From Teichococcus oryzae (GTDB lineage: Bacteria > Pseudomonadota > Alphaproteobacteria > Acetobacterales > Acetobacteraceae), in contig NZ_VUKA01000002.1 of assembly GCF_008386565.1 (NCBI RefSeq), positions 248,001-312,000 of the forward strand: DNA of 64,000 nucleotides, written 5' to 3'. Made by a program: the position numbers and the translations under genes. The stretch's first letter is position 1, and each line of letters opens with the position of its first letter. The notes beneath the pieces were generated by a model. That model was given only the letters and a program-made list of their open reading frames with translations, had not been told where the DNA came from and searched no databases. Below, piece by piece: positions 1-10,381 of the stretch.

Positions 1-1299
1 GTGTTCCGGCAGCAGCGCGTGGCGCAGGCCGGCGGCCTCGATCACCACGGCGCCGAGCGCCCCGGCCAGGGCGCGGCCTTCGGCCTCGGTCAGGGCATGG
101 TCGCGGGCGAAGCCTGTCAGCTCCACCTGATACGGGGACAGGGCCAGCAGCCGGCGCAGGGCCGTGCCTGGATCATGCTCCGACAGCGCCTCCAGCTGCG
201 CCAGGCGCTCGGGCGTGCGGCGCCTGCGGGCCGGCGCCCGCAGGTCGAGGAAGCGGCCGCCGCCCAGGGTGCGCTGCGCCGAAACGTCGCGCAGGATGAA
301 TCGGTCGCCCACGGCGGCAGCGATGGGCTGGTCCAGCACCAGTTGCACCGGCCCGGCCTCCCCCGGCACCAGCGGATCGCCCAGCGGCACGATGCGGGCG
401 CCCACCTCGGCGCTGGCATGGTGCAGGCGGGCGGGGAACCAGGTGCCGATCGGCTTCGGCTCCCCCGGCAGCACGCGCAGCCGCGCGTCGACGCGGTCGG
501 TGGGGGCGTGCAGAGGGGCGGCCAGCACCATGTCGCCCCGCGCCACCGCATCCTTGGAGATGCTCTCCCCCGCCAGGTTGAGGGCGCAGCGCTGGCCCGC
601 GGCGCCGCGCTGGGCGGGGCGGTTCTGCGCGTGGATGGAGCGGATGCGGGCCGGGATGCCGCGCGGGCTGACCACCACCGCATCGCCCACCGACACCGCC
701 CCGGACAGCACCGTGCCGGTCACCACCGTGCCGGCGCCGGCCAGGGTGAAGCAGCGATCCACCGACAGGCGGAAGGCGCCCGCCTCCTCCGGCGCCGCCG
801 TTTCCGCCTCCGCTTCCAGCAGCGCGGCCTTCAGCGCCGCGATGCCTTGCCCCGTGCGGGCGGACACCGGCAGGACCGGGGCCCTGGCCAGGGCGGTGCC
901 GGCCAGCAGGGCGCGGATCTCCGCGGTGACATCGGCGATGCGCGCCGCGTCGGCCAGGTCGGCCTTGCTCAGCGCCACCATGCCGCGCCGGATGCCCAGC
1001 AGGTCGAGGATCGCCAGATGCTCCCGCGTCTGCGGCATCACCCCGTCATCGGCGGCCACCACCAGCAGGGCGAAGTCGATGCCGCCCGCCCCGGCCAGCA
1101 TGGTGTGGACAAAGCGCTCATGCCCCGGCACGTCGACGAAGCCGGTGACGCGGCCACCCTCGGCCAGATAGGCGAAGCCCAGCTCGATGGTGATGCCGCG
1201 CGCCTTCTCCTCCTTCAGCCGGTCCGCGTCGGTGCCGGTCAGGGCCTGCACCAGCGCCGTCTTGCCATGGTCAATATGGCCCGCCGTGCCGATGATCAT
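1..1299 (-). CDS. selB: Selenocysteine-specific translation elongation factor SelB (C-terminus cut off by window edge)
   Basis: SelB is the GTPase that carries Sec-tRNA(Sec) to the ribosome at UGA codons marked by a SECIS hairpin. The visible 433 codons begin [17 protein letters not shown], giving a P-loop GHIDHGKT at about residues 7-14. Further G-domain motifs are DVPGHERF and a switch-[12 protein letters not shown], followed by EF-Tu-like beta-barrel domains ([16 protein letters not shown]). The C-terminal winged-helix domains that bind the SECIS would lie beyond base 1 (E. coli SelB has about 614 residues). The start ATG overlaps the stop of the upstream Sel1-repeat gene in ATGA, so the two are translationally coupled. 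It is the last visible gene of the formate dehydrogenase/selenocysteine operon, which contains its own substrate, a UGA-containing fdhA. Confidence 0.93.
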   Translation of the reverse strand, partial: MIIGTAGHIDHGKTALVQALTGTDADRLKEEKARGITIELGFAYLAEGGRVTGFVDVPGHERFVHTMLAGAGGIDFALLVVAADDGVMPQTREHLAILDLLGIRRGMVALSKADLADAARIADVTAEIRALLAGTALARAPVLPVSARTGQGIAALKAALLEAEAETAAPEEAGAFRLSVDRCFTLAGAGTVVTGTVLSGAVSVGDAVVVSPRGIPARIRSIHAQNRPAQRGAAGQRCALNLAGESISKDAVARGDMVLAAPLHAPTDRVDARLRVLPGEPKPIGTWFPARLHHASAEVGARIVPLGDPLVPGEAGPVQLVLDQPIAAAVGDRFILRDVSAQRTLGGGRFLDLRAPARRRRTPERLAQLEALSEHDPGTALRRLLALSPYQVELTGFARDHALTEAEGRALAGALGAVVIEAAGLRHALLPEH

Positions 1300-2081
1300 G
1301 CGGAGGGCTCCGGCAATGGCGCGGCGGCGCGCGCTTCGGCCTCGGCGATGCCGGCGGGATCGAGGGCGGCGCGCACCGGGTCGAGGAAGGGCCGCGCCAG
1401 GGCGCTGCCGCCGGCCCGGGCGCGCAGCAGCCAGGCCAGCGCCGCCACCGGGTCCGGCGCCACGCCGGCCCCCATGTGCAGCGCGGCGCCCAGCATGGCC
1501 TGGCCATCGGCGTCGCCGCGCTCGGCCCCGCGCCGCCACCAGCGGGCGGCCTCCGCCACGTCGCGCTCCACGCCGAGCGCGTGGTGGTACAGCATGCCCA
1601 TGCGGGTCATGGAGGAGGCGATGCCGGCCTCCGCCGCCAGCAGCGCCCAGCGGCGGGCCTCGGCCGGGTCGGGCGGCAGCATCTCGCCTTCCAGCAGCAG
1701 CCAGCTCAGCATGTCCTGCGCCGGGGCGTCGCCCTGCTCCGCGGCCGCGCGATACAGCGCGATGGCGCGGCCTTCATCCGGGTCGATGCCTTCGTCGCCG
1801 CGCAGCAGCAGCCCGGCCAGCAGGCGCTGGCCGGTGGGATAGCCGGCGGCCGCCGCCGGCTCCAGCCAGCGCAGCGCCAGCTTCGGATCGGGCGCGACCC
1901 CGAGGCCGTCCAGGAAGCAGGCGGCGATGTTGCATTGCGCCTGCGGATCGCCGGCGCGGGCGAGCGGCTCCCACAGATTCAGCGCGGCGGCGTGGTCGCC
2001 CTGGGCGAAGGCGGCCATGGCCTGCTGCATCGGGTCGGGCGGCGGCGCGGCGGCGCGCCGGAAGCGGTCAAACAATCCCAT
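1296..2081 (-). CDS. Sel1-like (TPR) repeat protein between selA and selB
   Basis: This 261-residue protein is made of Sel1-like repeats, helical pairs of about 36 residues. Several units can be seen, with signatures such as [20 protein letters not shown]-type and [18 protein letters not shown]. Such repeats are scaffolds for protein contacts, and no catalytic motif or signal peptide is visible. The start overlaps the end of selA by 14 bases and the stop overlaps the start of selB (ATGA), so it is translated as part of the selenocysteine operon. That position suggests a role tied to Sec incorporation or formate dehydrogenase maturation, but nothing in the sequence proves it. The name Sel1 comes from yeast or worm genes and does not imply selenium. 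Confidence 0.85.
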   Translation of the reverse strand: MGLFDRFRRAAAPPPDPMQQAMAAFAQGDHAAALNLWEPLARAGDPQAQCNIAACFLDGLGVAPDPKLALRWLEPAAAAGYPTGQRLLAGLLLRGDEGIDPDEGRAIALYRAAAEQGDAPAQDMLSWLLLEGEMLPPDPAEARRWALLAAEAGIASSMTRMGMLYHHALGVERDVAEAARWWRRGAERGDADGQAMLGAALHMGAGVAPDPVAALAWLLRARAGGSALARPFLDPVRAALDPAGIAEAEARAAAPLPEPSA

Positions 2082-3465
2082 GGCCGGATGCCAGGGCGGC
2101 GAGGTTGTCGAGGAACGCCGCCTCGTCGGTCAGGCAGCGCAGGTCGAGCAGCAGGGCGCCATCCCGCAGCCGGCCGATCACCGGGCGCGGCAGGGCGCGC
2201 AGCGCGGCCACGAACGCCTCCAGGTCGCGCCCGCGCGGCGCGGTGAAGCGCAGCGCGAAGCTCGGCAGGGTGTCGAGCGGCAGGGCGCCGGAGCCGATCT
2301 GGCTGCGGCAGGGCACGGCCTCCACCGCGATGTCGGCGGGCAGCGCCTGTTCCACAGCATCCAGCAGCCGGCGCGCCTGGGCCTCGATCTCCGGCGCGCG
2401 GCGGGCCAGCAGGCCCAGCGTCGGCAGCCGCTCGGCCAGGCGGTCGGGGTCGCGGTACAGCTTCAGCGTGGCTTCCAACGCGGCCAGGCGGATCTTGTCC
2501 ACCCGCAGGGCGCGCTTCATCGGGTTGCGGTTGATCGCCCCGATCAGCTCGCGCCGGCCGACGATGAAGCCGGCCTGCGGGCCGCCCAGCAGCTTGTCCC
2601 CGGAAAAGGTGACGAGGTCCGCCCCCTCCTCCACCGCTTCCCGCACCGTCGGCTCCCGTTGCAGGCCGTGGTGCGACAGGTCGGTGAGCGTGCCGGAACC
2701 GAGGTCGTTCAGCAGCGGCACCCCCGCTTCCCGCGCGATGGCGGCGAGCGCGGCGCCGCCGACCTCGGCGGTGAAGCCCTCGATGCGGTAGTTGGAGGTG
2801 TGCACCTTCAGCAGCAGCCCCACCTCGGGACCGAGCGCGGCGCGGTAGTCGCGCGGGTGGGTGCGGTTGGTGGTGCCGATCTCGACCAGCCTCACCCCGG
2901 CGCGCGCCATGATGTCGGGCATCCGGAAGGCGCCGCCGATCTCGATCAGCTCGCCGCGCGACACCACCGCCTGCCGCCCCTCGCCCAGGGTGTTCAGCGC
3001 GATCAGCACGGCGGCGGCGTTGTTGTTGACCACCGTGGCGTCTTCCGCCCCGGTCAGCTCGCACAGCAGGGCGCGCAGATGGTCGTCCCGCTCGCCCCGC
3101 TTGCCGGTGGCGAGGTCGAATTCCAGCGCCACGGCGTCGCGCATGGCGGCGGTGGCGGCCTCCACCGCCGCTTCCGCCAGGATGGCGCGGCCCAGATTGG
3201 TGTGCAGCACCGTGCCGGTCAGGTTGAACAGGGGGCGCAGGCCGGAGCGGTGCCGCGCCTCCAGCGCCGCCGACGCGCGGGCGGCGATGGCATCCGCATC
3301 CGGCAGGGACGTGGCGGCGGGAGTGGCGCGGATGGCGGCCAGTTCGGCCCGGATGGCGGCGGTGGCCTCGGACCGGCCGAAGCGTCGCAGGACCGGCGCG
3401 CAGCTTGGTGCCCCCAGGACGCGGTCCACCGATGGCAGGGCGCGCAGCGCGGCCTTGTCCATCAT
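2068..3465 (-). CDS. selA: L-seryl-tRNA(Sec) selenium transferase SelA
   Basis: SelA is a pyridoxal-phosphate enzyme that converts seryl-tRNA(Sec) to selenocysteinyl-tRNA(Sec) using selenophosphate. The 465 residues match the family length (E. coli about 463). The N-terminus has the typical [11 protein letters not shown] segment, and the PLP lysine lies in [14 protein letters not shown] near the middle. Upstream of it are [11 protein letters not shown] and [12 protein letters not shown], both characteristic of SelA. It begins 4 bases after the fdhE stop and overlaps the Sel1-repeat gene. The selenophosphate synthetase gene (selD) and tRNA(Sec) (selC) that it needs are not in this window. Confidence 0.96.
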   Translation of the reverse strand: MMDKAALRALPSVDRVLGAPSCAPVLRRFGRSEATAAIRAELAAIRATPAATSLPDADAIAARASAALEARHRSGLRPLFNLTGTVLHTNLGRAILAEAAVEAATAAMRDAVALEFDLATGKRGERDDHLRALLCELTGAEDATVVNNNAAAVLIALNTLGEGRQAVVSRGELIEIGGAFRMPDIMARAGVRLVEIGTTNRTHPRDYRAALGPEVGLLLKVHTSNYRIEGFTAEVGGAALAAIAREAGVPLLNDLGSGTLTDLSHHGLQREPTVREAVEEGADLVTFSGDKLLGGPQAGFIVGRRELIGAINRNPMKRALRVDKIRLAALEATLKLYRDPDRLAERLPTLGLLARRAPEIEAQARRLLDAVEQALPADIAVEAVPCRSQIGSGALPLDTLPSFALRFTAPRGRDLEAFVAALRALPRPVIGRLRDGALLLDLRCLTDEAAFLDNLAALASGHGIV

Positions 3466-3469
3466 CGGC

Positions 3470-4411
3470 CTAGTATCCGATCAGGAAAGGATCGAAGCCG
3501 GCGCGGCGGTACTCGGTGTCCTGCATCAGCAGGTCGAGGCCGAGGCTGGCGACGTCATCCGCCACCGGCTCCAGCGACGGGTTCCGGTCGGCATAGAGGA
3601 TCTTCACCCAGGAACGGCAGGAATCGCAGCATTCCGCCTTGACCGTGGCTTCCACGGCGGTTCCGCCCTGGTCATCGGCCGCCTCGGCGGATTTGTAGCC
3701 GACGCCCTTGGTGGAGCCGCAGGCCAGGCATTTGATGCGCACCTCGTTCCAGCGCGTGCCGCAGAAGGCGCAGGCGGCATAGCGGGCGCCCTCCGCCCCC
3801 TGATGCCCCACCACGATGGAGGAAGCCGGCGGGCCGCCGCAAACCGGGCACAGGCCGGTGTCCAGCGGCACCAGCCTGTCCGCCTCCAGCGTGGCGGCCA
3901 GCCGCGCCGCCTGGACCTGCGCCGCGGCGGACAGGAACAGGTGCTGCGCCAGCGTCTCGAACGGAATGGCATCGCCCATGACGTTGCCGATCATCTCGTC
4001 CAGCACGGAAGGGGGCGCCTGGCGCAGCGAGCGCAGCGCTTCCGCCGCCTGGGCCGGCATGTCCACCGGTTCCAGCGCCTCCAGGAATTGCGCGATGGTG
4101 CCGCGCAGCCCGGCCGAGGCGCCGAGCGCCGCGCGGTCCAGCGGCGGCATGGCGTTGGCGCGGGCGCGTTCCACCTGTTCCGCCGGAAGCGGCGTGGGAG
4201 CCGGCGGCCGCGCGGCCAGATCGGCCTGCACCGCGGCCAGCGCGCCCAGGAAGCTAAGATAGGGCGCGAGGTCATGGCCCTCGGCCAGCATGGCGAAGCG
4301 CTCCGCCCGCTGCCGGAACAAGGAAGGCGGATCGGGCAGCAGGGCGAAGGCGGGCTTCACGAGGCGCCCGATCATGGAAGGATCGGGTTGGAGGCCGGAG
4401 GAACTGGACAT
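3470..4411 (-). CDS. fdhE: Formate dehydrogenase accessory protein FdhE
   Basis: FdhE is a cytoplasmic iron-binding protein needed to activate respiratory formate dehydrogenases. The protein has 313 residues, close to E. coli FdhE (309). The C-terminal half carries the family's cysteine pairs: [23 protein letters not shown] and CCDSC, expected to form rubredoxin-like metal sites. It lies 77 bases after the cytochrome b subunit gene and 4 bases before selA. A T-rich stretch just after the cytochrome gene lacks a convincing stem, so the transcript probably continues through it. Confidence 0.93.
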   Translation of the reverse strand: MSSSSGLQPDPSMIGRLVKPAFALLPDPPSLFRQRAERFAMLAEGHDLAPYLSFLGALAAVQADLAARPPAPTPLPAEQVERARANAMPPLDRAALGASAGLRGTIAQFLEALEPVDMPAQAAEALRSLRQAPPSVLDEMIGNVMGDAIPFETLAQHLFLSAAAQVQAARLAATLEADRLVPLDTGLCPVCGGPPASSIVVGHQGAEGARYAACAFCGTRWNEVRIKCLACGSTKGVGYKSAEAADDQGGTAVEATVKAECCDSCRSWVKILYADRNPSLEPVADDVASLGLDLLMQDTEYRRAGFDPFLIGY

Positions 4412-4488
4412 TCACACCTCGTCGGGCCGGACCGGCCACAGGCGCCGGGCCGCCATCGCGGCCACGGCGCGGATAAAGAAGAAAAAAC

Positions 4489-5169
4489 CTACTTGGCCGG
4501 GCCGGTCTTGCGCTGCCCCGCCAGTTCCCGCAGCCATTTCCGGTGGTGGCGCCAAGCCCATCCGCCGGTCACCGAGCCCCGCGTCATCGCCCGCAGCGTG
4601 CCGCGCGTCCAGATGGCCGCGTAGACATGCAGGATGAAGATGCAGATGATCAGCACCGCCGCGACCGAATGCGCCAGCACCGCCACGCGCCGCGCCGGAA
4701 TGGTAAAGTATTCGGCGAAGTATTGTTCCCAGATCATCACCCCCGTGCCGATCAGCACCAGGATCAGCAGGGTCATGGCCCAGAAGATGAACTTCTGCCC
4801 GGCATTGTATTTGCCCAGCTCGGGCAGGTTCTCCTCATGGCCGCTGAGCAGGTCGCGGATCTTCGACAGCCAGATGATGTCCACCCGCTCCGGCAGGTTG
4901 GCCCGCCAGAGCTGGAAGAAGAACACGAAGAAGGACAGGAACAGCACCACTCCGATCCAGGGATGCAGGGCGCGCGTGTTCTGCCCGCCGCCGAACAGGC
5001 TGGTCAGGAAGTAGAGCGAGGGCGTGAACAGCGCGAGGCCCGAGATCGCCAGCAGGATCAGGCTGGCCGCCGTGATCCAGTGGTTCACCCGCGCGCCCGG
5101 CCCGTAGCGGTCCACCGTGACCGGCTTGCCGGGGTGGATGGCATCCCCCGGCTGGATCTTCTCCACCAT
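4489..5169 (-). CDS. fdoI: Formate dehydrogenase cytochrome b556 (gamma) subunit
   Basis: This membrane subunit of formate dehydrogenase N/O passes electrons from the iron-sulfur subunit to the quinone pool. The 226 residues match the family (about 211-217). Four hydrophobic segments are visible, including WITAASLILLAISGLALF, GVVLFLSFFVFFFQ, FWAMTLLILVLIGTGVMIW and VAAVLIICIFILHVY. Histidines before or within these segments (VNHW, ALHPW, LAHS, ILHVY) are plausible b-heme ligands. Its start and the fdhB stop share one base (TGATG). The symbol could equally be fdnI or fdhC; the sequence does not separate the isoenzymes. Confidence 0.94.
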   Translation of the reverse strand: MVEKIQPGDAIHPGKPVTVDRYGPGARVNHWITAASLILLAISGLALFTPSLYFLTSLFGGGQNTRALHPWIGVVLFLSFFVFFFQLWRANLPERVDIIWLSKIRDLLSGHEENLPELGKYNAGQKFIFWAMTLLILVLIGTGVMIWEQYFAEYFTIPARRVAVLAHSVAAVLIICIFILHVYAAIWTRGTLRAMTRGSVTGGWAWRHHRKWLRELAGQRKTGPAK

Positions 5170-6161
5170 CAGCGCCCTCCCGAGGTGGTGGCGTCGTTGG
5201 GCGGCGGAACCGGCTTGCCTTCCACCAGCTTCTCGGCGTTCTCCTCATCCTCGGGGGCGACGCGGTTGGGCCGGGCGAAGACGCCATGGATGACGCTGCC
5301 CACCGCCATCATGCTCATGGCGGCGATGCCGACATATTTGGTGACGCCCTTCCAGCCCTGCACCAGGGGCGATATCTTCGGGTCGTCCGGCAGGTTGGCG
5401 TAGATGTGCGGCTTGTCGTTGTGGTGCAGCACATACATCACATGCGTGCCGCCGACGCCGGGCGGATCATACAGCCCGGCATTGGCGTAGCCGCGCGACT
5501 TCAGGTCCGCGATGCGCCCTTCCGCGTGCTTGATCATGTCCGCCTTGGTGCCGAACACGATCGCCCCCGTCGGGCAGGCCTTGGCGCAGGCCGGCCCCTG
5601 CCCGACCGCGACGCGGTCGGAGCACAGGGTGCATTTGTAGGAGCGGTGATCCGCCTTGGAGATGCGCGGGATGTTGAAGGGGCAGCCCTTCACGCAATAG
5701 CCGCAGCCGATGCAGTTCTCGTGGATGAAGTCCACGATGCCGTTGGAATACTGCACAATGGCGCCGGGCGCCGGGCAGGCCTTGAGGCAACCCGGATCGG
5801 CGCAATGCATACAGCCATCCTTGCGGATCAGCCATTCCAGGCTGTCGGTTTCCGGGTTCACCCATTCCGTGAAGCGCATCAGGGTGAACATGTTCTCGGT
5901 CAGATCATGCGGGTTCTCGTAGACCCCCGCATTCTCCCCCACCTCCGGATAGGTGTCGTTCCATTCGACGCAGGCCGACTGGCACGCCTTGCAGCCGATG
6001 CATTTCGACACATCGATCAGCTTGGCGACCGCGGTGAGCTGGCGCGTCGGCGGCGGCAGGTCCGCCGTCGCCGAGCGCCGGATCAGGTCACCCTGCCCAA
6101 GGTTGCTTTGCATGGGCTGGGTCGGCGGGTTGCTGACCGCCGTGCGTGGGCTGTCGCTCAT
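5169..6161 (-). CDS. fdoH: Formate dehydrogenase iron-sulfur (beta) subunit
   Basis: This electron-transfer subunit binds four [4Fe-4S] clusters, wiring the molybdenum subunit to cytochrome b. The cysteine arrays are clear: [48 protein letters not shown], and CTLCSDR with [10 protein letters not shown]. Near the C-terminus a single hydrophobic segment ([18 protein letters not shown]) should anchor it in the membrane, as in E. coli FdnH/FdoH. The 330 residues are slightly longer than those proteins. Start and stop overlap the neighbouring fdh genes (ATGA upstream, TGATG downstream), which supports balanced translation of the complex. Confidence 0.96.
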   Translation of the reverse strand: MSDSPRTAVSNPPTQPMQSNLGQGDLIRRSATADLPPPTRQLTAVAKLIDVSKCIGCKACQSACVEWNDTYPEVGENAGVYENPHDLTENMFTLMRFTEWVNPETDSLEWLIRKDGCMHCADPGCLKACPAPGAIVQYSNGIVDFIHENCIGCGYCVKGCPFNIPRISKADHRSYKCTLCSDRVAVGQGPACAKACPTGAIVFGTKADMIKHAEGRIADLKSRGYANAGLYDPPGVGGTHVMYVLHHNDKPHIYANLPDDPKISPLVQGWKGVTKYVGIAAMSMMAVGSVIHGVFARPNRVAPEDEENAEKLVEGKPVPPPNDATTSGGR

Positions 6162-9100
6162 GCCACCGCTCCCCCGGGCGCTGTGCTCGGCTCGATATTG
6201 ACCAGGAACGCCTTGTAGCCCGGCGTCTCGATATTGGCCTCACCCACGAAAGGCGTGAGCGAATTGGGGCCGAAGCCCTTCTTGGCCGTGCCGGTGAAGC
6301 CCCAGTGCAACGGGATGCCGATCACATGCACCGTCTTGCCGTCGCAGATCAGCGGACGGATGCGCTTGGTCACCACCGCCTTGGCCTTGACCGAGCCGCG
6401 CTTCGACCAGACGCGCACCCAGCCGCCGGCCTTGATCCCCTTCTCCGCCGCCAGCTCCTCCGACAACTCAACAAAGAACTCGGGCTGCAGCGACGCATTC
6501 ACCCGGTTGTGCTTGGTCCAGTAATGGAAATGCTCGGTGAGGCGGTAGGAAGTCGCCGCATAAGGGAACTCGTCCGAATTGCCGAATTGCGAGATGTCGC
6601 TCTCGAAGATCCGGCCCACCGGATTGCCGCGCATCTTGCGGTTGAAGACATTCTGCACCGGACTTTCGAACGGCTCCATATGCGCCGGGAAGGGGCCGTC
6701 CCGCAGCAGGCCGCGGGTAAAGAGCCGGGAAACGCCTTCCTGGTTCATGATGAAGGGCATGACGTCCTGCGGCTTCGCGTTGGGCGCGATGTCGGGAACG
6801 TCATAGCCGGTCCATTTCGTGCCATCCCATTCCATCAGCTTGCGGGACGGGTCCCAGGGCTTGCCGTTCAGGTCGGCCGAGGCACGGTTGTACAGGGTCC
6901 GGCGGTTCAGCGGCCAGGCAAAGGTCCAGCCGAGATAGGCGCCGGTGTTGTCCGGGTCATGATTGTCCCGGCGCGCCATGTTGTTGCCGTTCTCGTTGAA
7001 GTTGCCGGAATAGATCCAGCAACCGCACATGGTGGAGCCGTCGTCCCGCAGCTGCGAGAAGTTCAGCACCTGCTTGCCGGCCGGCACCAGCACCTTGGAC
7101 GGGTCGTTGGGATCGGTCAGGTCGCGCAGGGCGCGGCCATTGATCTCCTTGGCCAGTTCCTCGGGCTCCGGGTCGCCCGGGTCATGGTATTCCCAGGACA
7201 GGTTCAGCAGCGGATCGGGGAAGGCGCCGCCTTCCTTGCGGTACAGCTCCCGCATGCGCAGGAAGATCTGCGCCATGATCCAGGTGTCGGCCCGCGCCTC
7301 CCCCGGCGCCGTGGCGGCCGGCCAGAACCATTGCAGCCAACGCCCTGAGTTGGTGAGCGAGCCCTGATCCTCCGCGAAGCAGCGGGTGGGAAGCTGGATC
7401 ACCTCCGTCTGGATCGAGGCTGTGTCCACATCGTTGAACTCGCCATGGTTTTCCCAGAAACGGGCGGTTTCCGTGTCCAGCGGGTCCATGGTGATGAGGA
7501 ATTTCAGCTTCGACAGGCCGGCCACCACCTTGCCCCGGTTGGGGAAGGCCAGCAGCGGGTTGAAGCCCTGGCAGATATAGCCGTTGACGTGGCCCGCATT
7601 CATCATCTCGAACACGCGCAGAACGTCATAGGCGGGCACGTCGAGCTTGGACAGGTAGTGGTAGGCCCAGCCATTCTCCGCGGTCGCGGCGTCGCCATAC
7701 ATGGCCTTCATGAAGGAGACCATGAACTTCCGGTAGTTCTGCCAGTAGGAGGTCTGGCCCGGCCGCAGCGGCCGGAACTGCCGGGAGGACATGTAGGTCT
7801 CGAAATCCGGCTCCTTCTCCGTCGGCATGTTCAGATAGCCGGTGAGCAGGTGCGACATCAGGCCCAGATCGGTCAGGCCCTGGATGTTCGAATGGCCGCG
7901 CAGCGCGTTCATGCCGCCGCCGCGCACGCCGATATTGCCCAGGATCAGCTGCAGCATGGCCATGGCGCGGATGTTCTGCGCGCCGTGCGAATGCTGCGTC
8001 CAGCCCAGGGCATACATCGACGTCATCGTCTTGGTGGGCGACGAGCATTCCGAGATCATCTCGGCCACCTTCAGGAACTTGTCCCGGGGCGTGCCGCAGA
8101 TGCGCTCCACCATTTCCGGCGTGTAGGCCGAGACGTGCTCCTTCAGCAGGTTCCAGACGCAGCGCGGGTGCTGCAGCGTCGGGTCCGTCCGGGCGAAGCC
8201 GTCCTCGTCCATGACGTAGTCCCAGCTCGACCGGTCATAGTCGCGCTTGTCCTCGTCATAGCCGCTGAACAGGCCATCGCTGTAGGCGAAGCCGTCCTGC
8301 ACGATGAAGGAAGCGTTGGTGTAGGCCTTGGTGTATTCCCACTGCACCTTGTTGTTCTGGATGCAGTAATTGATCACGCCGTTCAGGAAGGCGATGTCGG
8401 TGCCCTGGCGGATCGGCGCGTAGAAATCCGACACGGAGGCCGTGCGGGTGTAGCGCGGGTCCACGACAATGAGCTTGGCGCCGCGGTGGGCTTTCGCCTC
8501 CGTGACCCATTTGAAGCCGCAAGGGTGCGCTTCCGCCGCATTGCCGCCCATGACGACAACGAGGTCGGTGTTCTTGATATCGGTCCAGGCGTTCGTCATC
8601 GCGCCACGGCCAAATGTCGGGCCCAAACTGGACACCGTGGGGCCGTGTCAGACGCGAGCCTGGTTGTCGAATCCTACAATGCCGAGCGCCTTGGCGACCT
8701 TGAAGGTGGTCCAGGCCGTCTCGTTGGTGGTGGCGGAGGCCGCCAGCATGCCGGTCGTGGTCCAGCGGTTCACCGCCAGCCCGTCCGCGTTGGCCGCCAG
8801 GAAATTGGCGTCCCGGTCGTCCTTCATCAGGCGCGCGATGCGGTCCAGCGCCACGTCCCAGGACACCTGCTCGAACTTGTCCGAGCCGGGCTTGCGGATC
8901 ATCGGGTGCTTCAGCCGCGTCGGCGCCTGCACGAAATCCTTCAGCGCCGCGCCCTTGGGGCAAAGCGTGCCGAGATTGGTCGGGTGGTCGGCATCGCCCT
9001 CGATATGGACGACATCGGCCTGCTCGCCCTTCCGCACATCACCCTTGGAATAGATGATGATGCCGCAGGCGACCGAGCAGTAAGGGCAGGTGTTGCGCGT

Positions 9101-9247
9101 CTCGGTGGTGTTGGCCAGCTTCATGGGGCGCACATGGGCGGCCACCGCCGCTTCCGCCGCCCCGAAGCCCATGGCTCCGAGGGATGTTGCCGCAACGCCC
9201 GCGCCGGTGGCTTTCAAGAAGCCACGCCGCGAGAGCTCCATGTTCAT
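6158..9247 (-). CDS. fdoG: Formate dehydrogenase major (alpha) subunit, selenocysteine-containing
   Basis: This periplasm-facing molybdenum bis-MGD enzyme oxidises formate to CO2. The reading frame is interrupted once, by TGA at 8648-8650, which falls exactly where selenocysteine sits in FdnG/FdoG ([15 protein letters not shown]). Reading it as Sec200 gives a 1029-residue protein, the family's length. A twin-arginine signal ([13 protein letters not shown]) starts the protein, followed by a [4Fe-4S] site (CPYCSVACG ... LCPKGA). I place the start at the ATG at 9247 because GGGAGGG lies 5 bases upstream; an in-frame ATG at 9268 would add 7 residues without such a site. Downstream of Sec are [23 protein letters not shown] and other molybdopterin-binding motifs. 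An automatic annotation would split it into 6158-8635 and 8648-9268. Confidence 0.95.
8605..8650 (-). promoter_or_regulatory. SECIS element with in-frame UGA (selenocysteine codon) of fdoG
   Basis: Directly after the UGA (8650-8648), CACGGCC pairs perfectly with GGCCGTG (8611-8605). Inside is an upper stem GG-U-GUCC / GGGC-CC capped by the loop AGUUU. Counting the U of UGA as 1, the bulged base is U17 and the loop carries G23 and U24. These are the positions known to contact SelB in the E. coli fdhF/fdnG elements. SelB itself is encoded at the end of the same operon. Confidence 0.9.
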
Positions 9248-9372
9248 GACAGCCCTCCCTAATCCCATAAAAACACTACGTCCCGGTCAAGGACTTGGGA
9301 TGGGCACCCGGCTCATGTCAAGCTTGATCGGCCCCTCCGCCCCAGCCCGGGAGGGCACCCTGGGGCGGCGCC

Positions 9373-10233
9373 CTAGCCCGGCACGACCCTGGCGGGGTGG
9401 CTGTGCACCTCGAAGCCCTGCCCGCGCGCGCGGGCGATCAGGGTCAGGCCGCAACCCTGGGCGCTGCGGGTCGCCAGGGCGGTGGGCGCCGACACCGCCA
9501 CCAGGATCGGCGCGCCGATCATCGCCGCCTTCTGCACCATCTCCACCGAAACGCGGCTGGTCAGCACCACCACGCCGTCGCGCGCCGCGATCCCGCCCCG
9601 CAACAGCGCGCCCACCAGCTTGTCCAGCGCGTTGTGGCGGCCAACATCTTCCCGCACCAGGATCAGGCCCTGTTCCGGCCGCCAGAAGCCGGCCGCATGC
9701 ACCGCCCGGGTGGCCTGGTGCAGGAACTGGCCTTCAGCCAGGGCGCCAAGCGCCGCCGCCACCTCGGACGCCGCGATGCGTCCTCCGGCCGGCACGGGGG
9801 GCAGCGGGCGCAGCACGGCTTCCAGGCTTTCCAGCCCGCACAGGCCGCAGCCGACAGGGCCGGCCATGTGGCGGCGGCGCCGGGCCAGCGCGTCCTGCCG
9901 GTCCCCGGCCAGCGACATGCGCAGCTCGATGCCGGCCGGGCGGGGCACCACCTCCAGCTCGGTCACCTGCTCCGGCCGCTCGATCACCCCTTCGGTCAGG
10001 CTGAAACCATAAGCGAAATCCTCCAGGTCGCAGGGGGTGGCCATCATCACCGCCTGGCTGGCGCGGCCATAGGTGAAGGAAACCGGCACTTCCTCCGGCA
10101 ACAGGCAGGATGCCGCATCCGCCTCCACACCCGCCCTCCAGCGGCGCGCCTCGCTGGCGGCATGGGGGGAAGGGATGGGCGCGGCCTCCGGCAGGTCAGG
10201 AACCGCTTCGGCAGGATCGCTGTGACGCATCAT
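9373..10233 (-). CDS. fdhD: Formate dehydrogenase accessory sulfurtransferase FdhD
   Basis: FdhD hands sulfur from IscS to the bis-MGD cofactor of formate dehydrogenase. The diagnostic cysteine pair is in GCGLCGLESL. Other family signatures are EDVGRHNALDKL, VLTSRVSVEMVQKAA and the C-terminal GLTLIARAR. The minus-strand frame stays open to 10935, but homology begins only after MMRHSDPAE, and a GGGAGG lies just before the tandem ATGs at 10233/10230. The second ATG has the better spacing; I give 10233. The protein has 286 residues, near the family's usual 270-280. The gene precedes fdoG by 125 bases in the same direction and may share its transcript. Confidence 0.93.
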   Translation of the reverse strand: MMRHSDPAEAVPDLPEAAPIPSPHAASEARRWRAGVEADAASCLLPEEVPVSFTYGRASQAVMMATPCDLEDFAYGFSLTEGVIERPEQVTELEVVPRPAGIELRMSLAGDRQDALARRRRHMAGPVGCGLCGLESLEAVLRPLPPVPAGGRIAASEVAAALGALAEGQFLHQATRAVHAAGFWRPEQGLILVREDVGRHNALDKLVGALLRGGIAARDGVVVLTSRVSVEMVQKAAMIGAPILVAVSAPTALATRSAQGCGLTLIARARGQGFEVHSHPARVVPG

Positions 10234-10381
10234 TGCCTCCCGACTAGCGCGCGCCACAACAGATGGCGAGCGGACCAAGCCTTGCCGAGGCCGCGGGGCA
10301 AGGCCGCACAGGCCGGCCTGAAAGAAGTCATTGACGTTTCCGTGATTGCCGAAGGCCGTCGCGAATGGCCGGAAGATCACG

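Noticed and set aside
4470-4492. T-rich stretch after the cytochrome b subunit gene as a terminator
   Set aside because: No stable stem precedes it, and fdhE continues in the same functional unit.
6158-9268. Formate dehydrogenase alpha subunit as two genes or a nonsense-mutated pseudogene
   Set aside because: The UGA is at the known selenocysteine position, the SECIS fits in detail, and selA and selB are in the operon.
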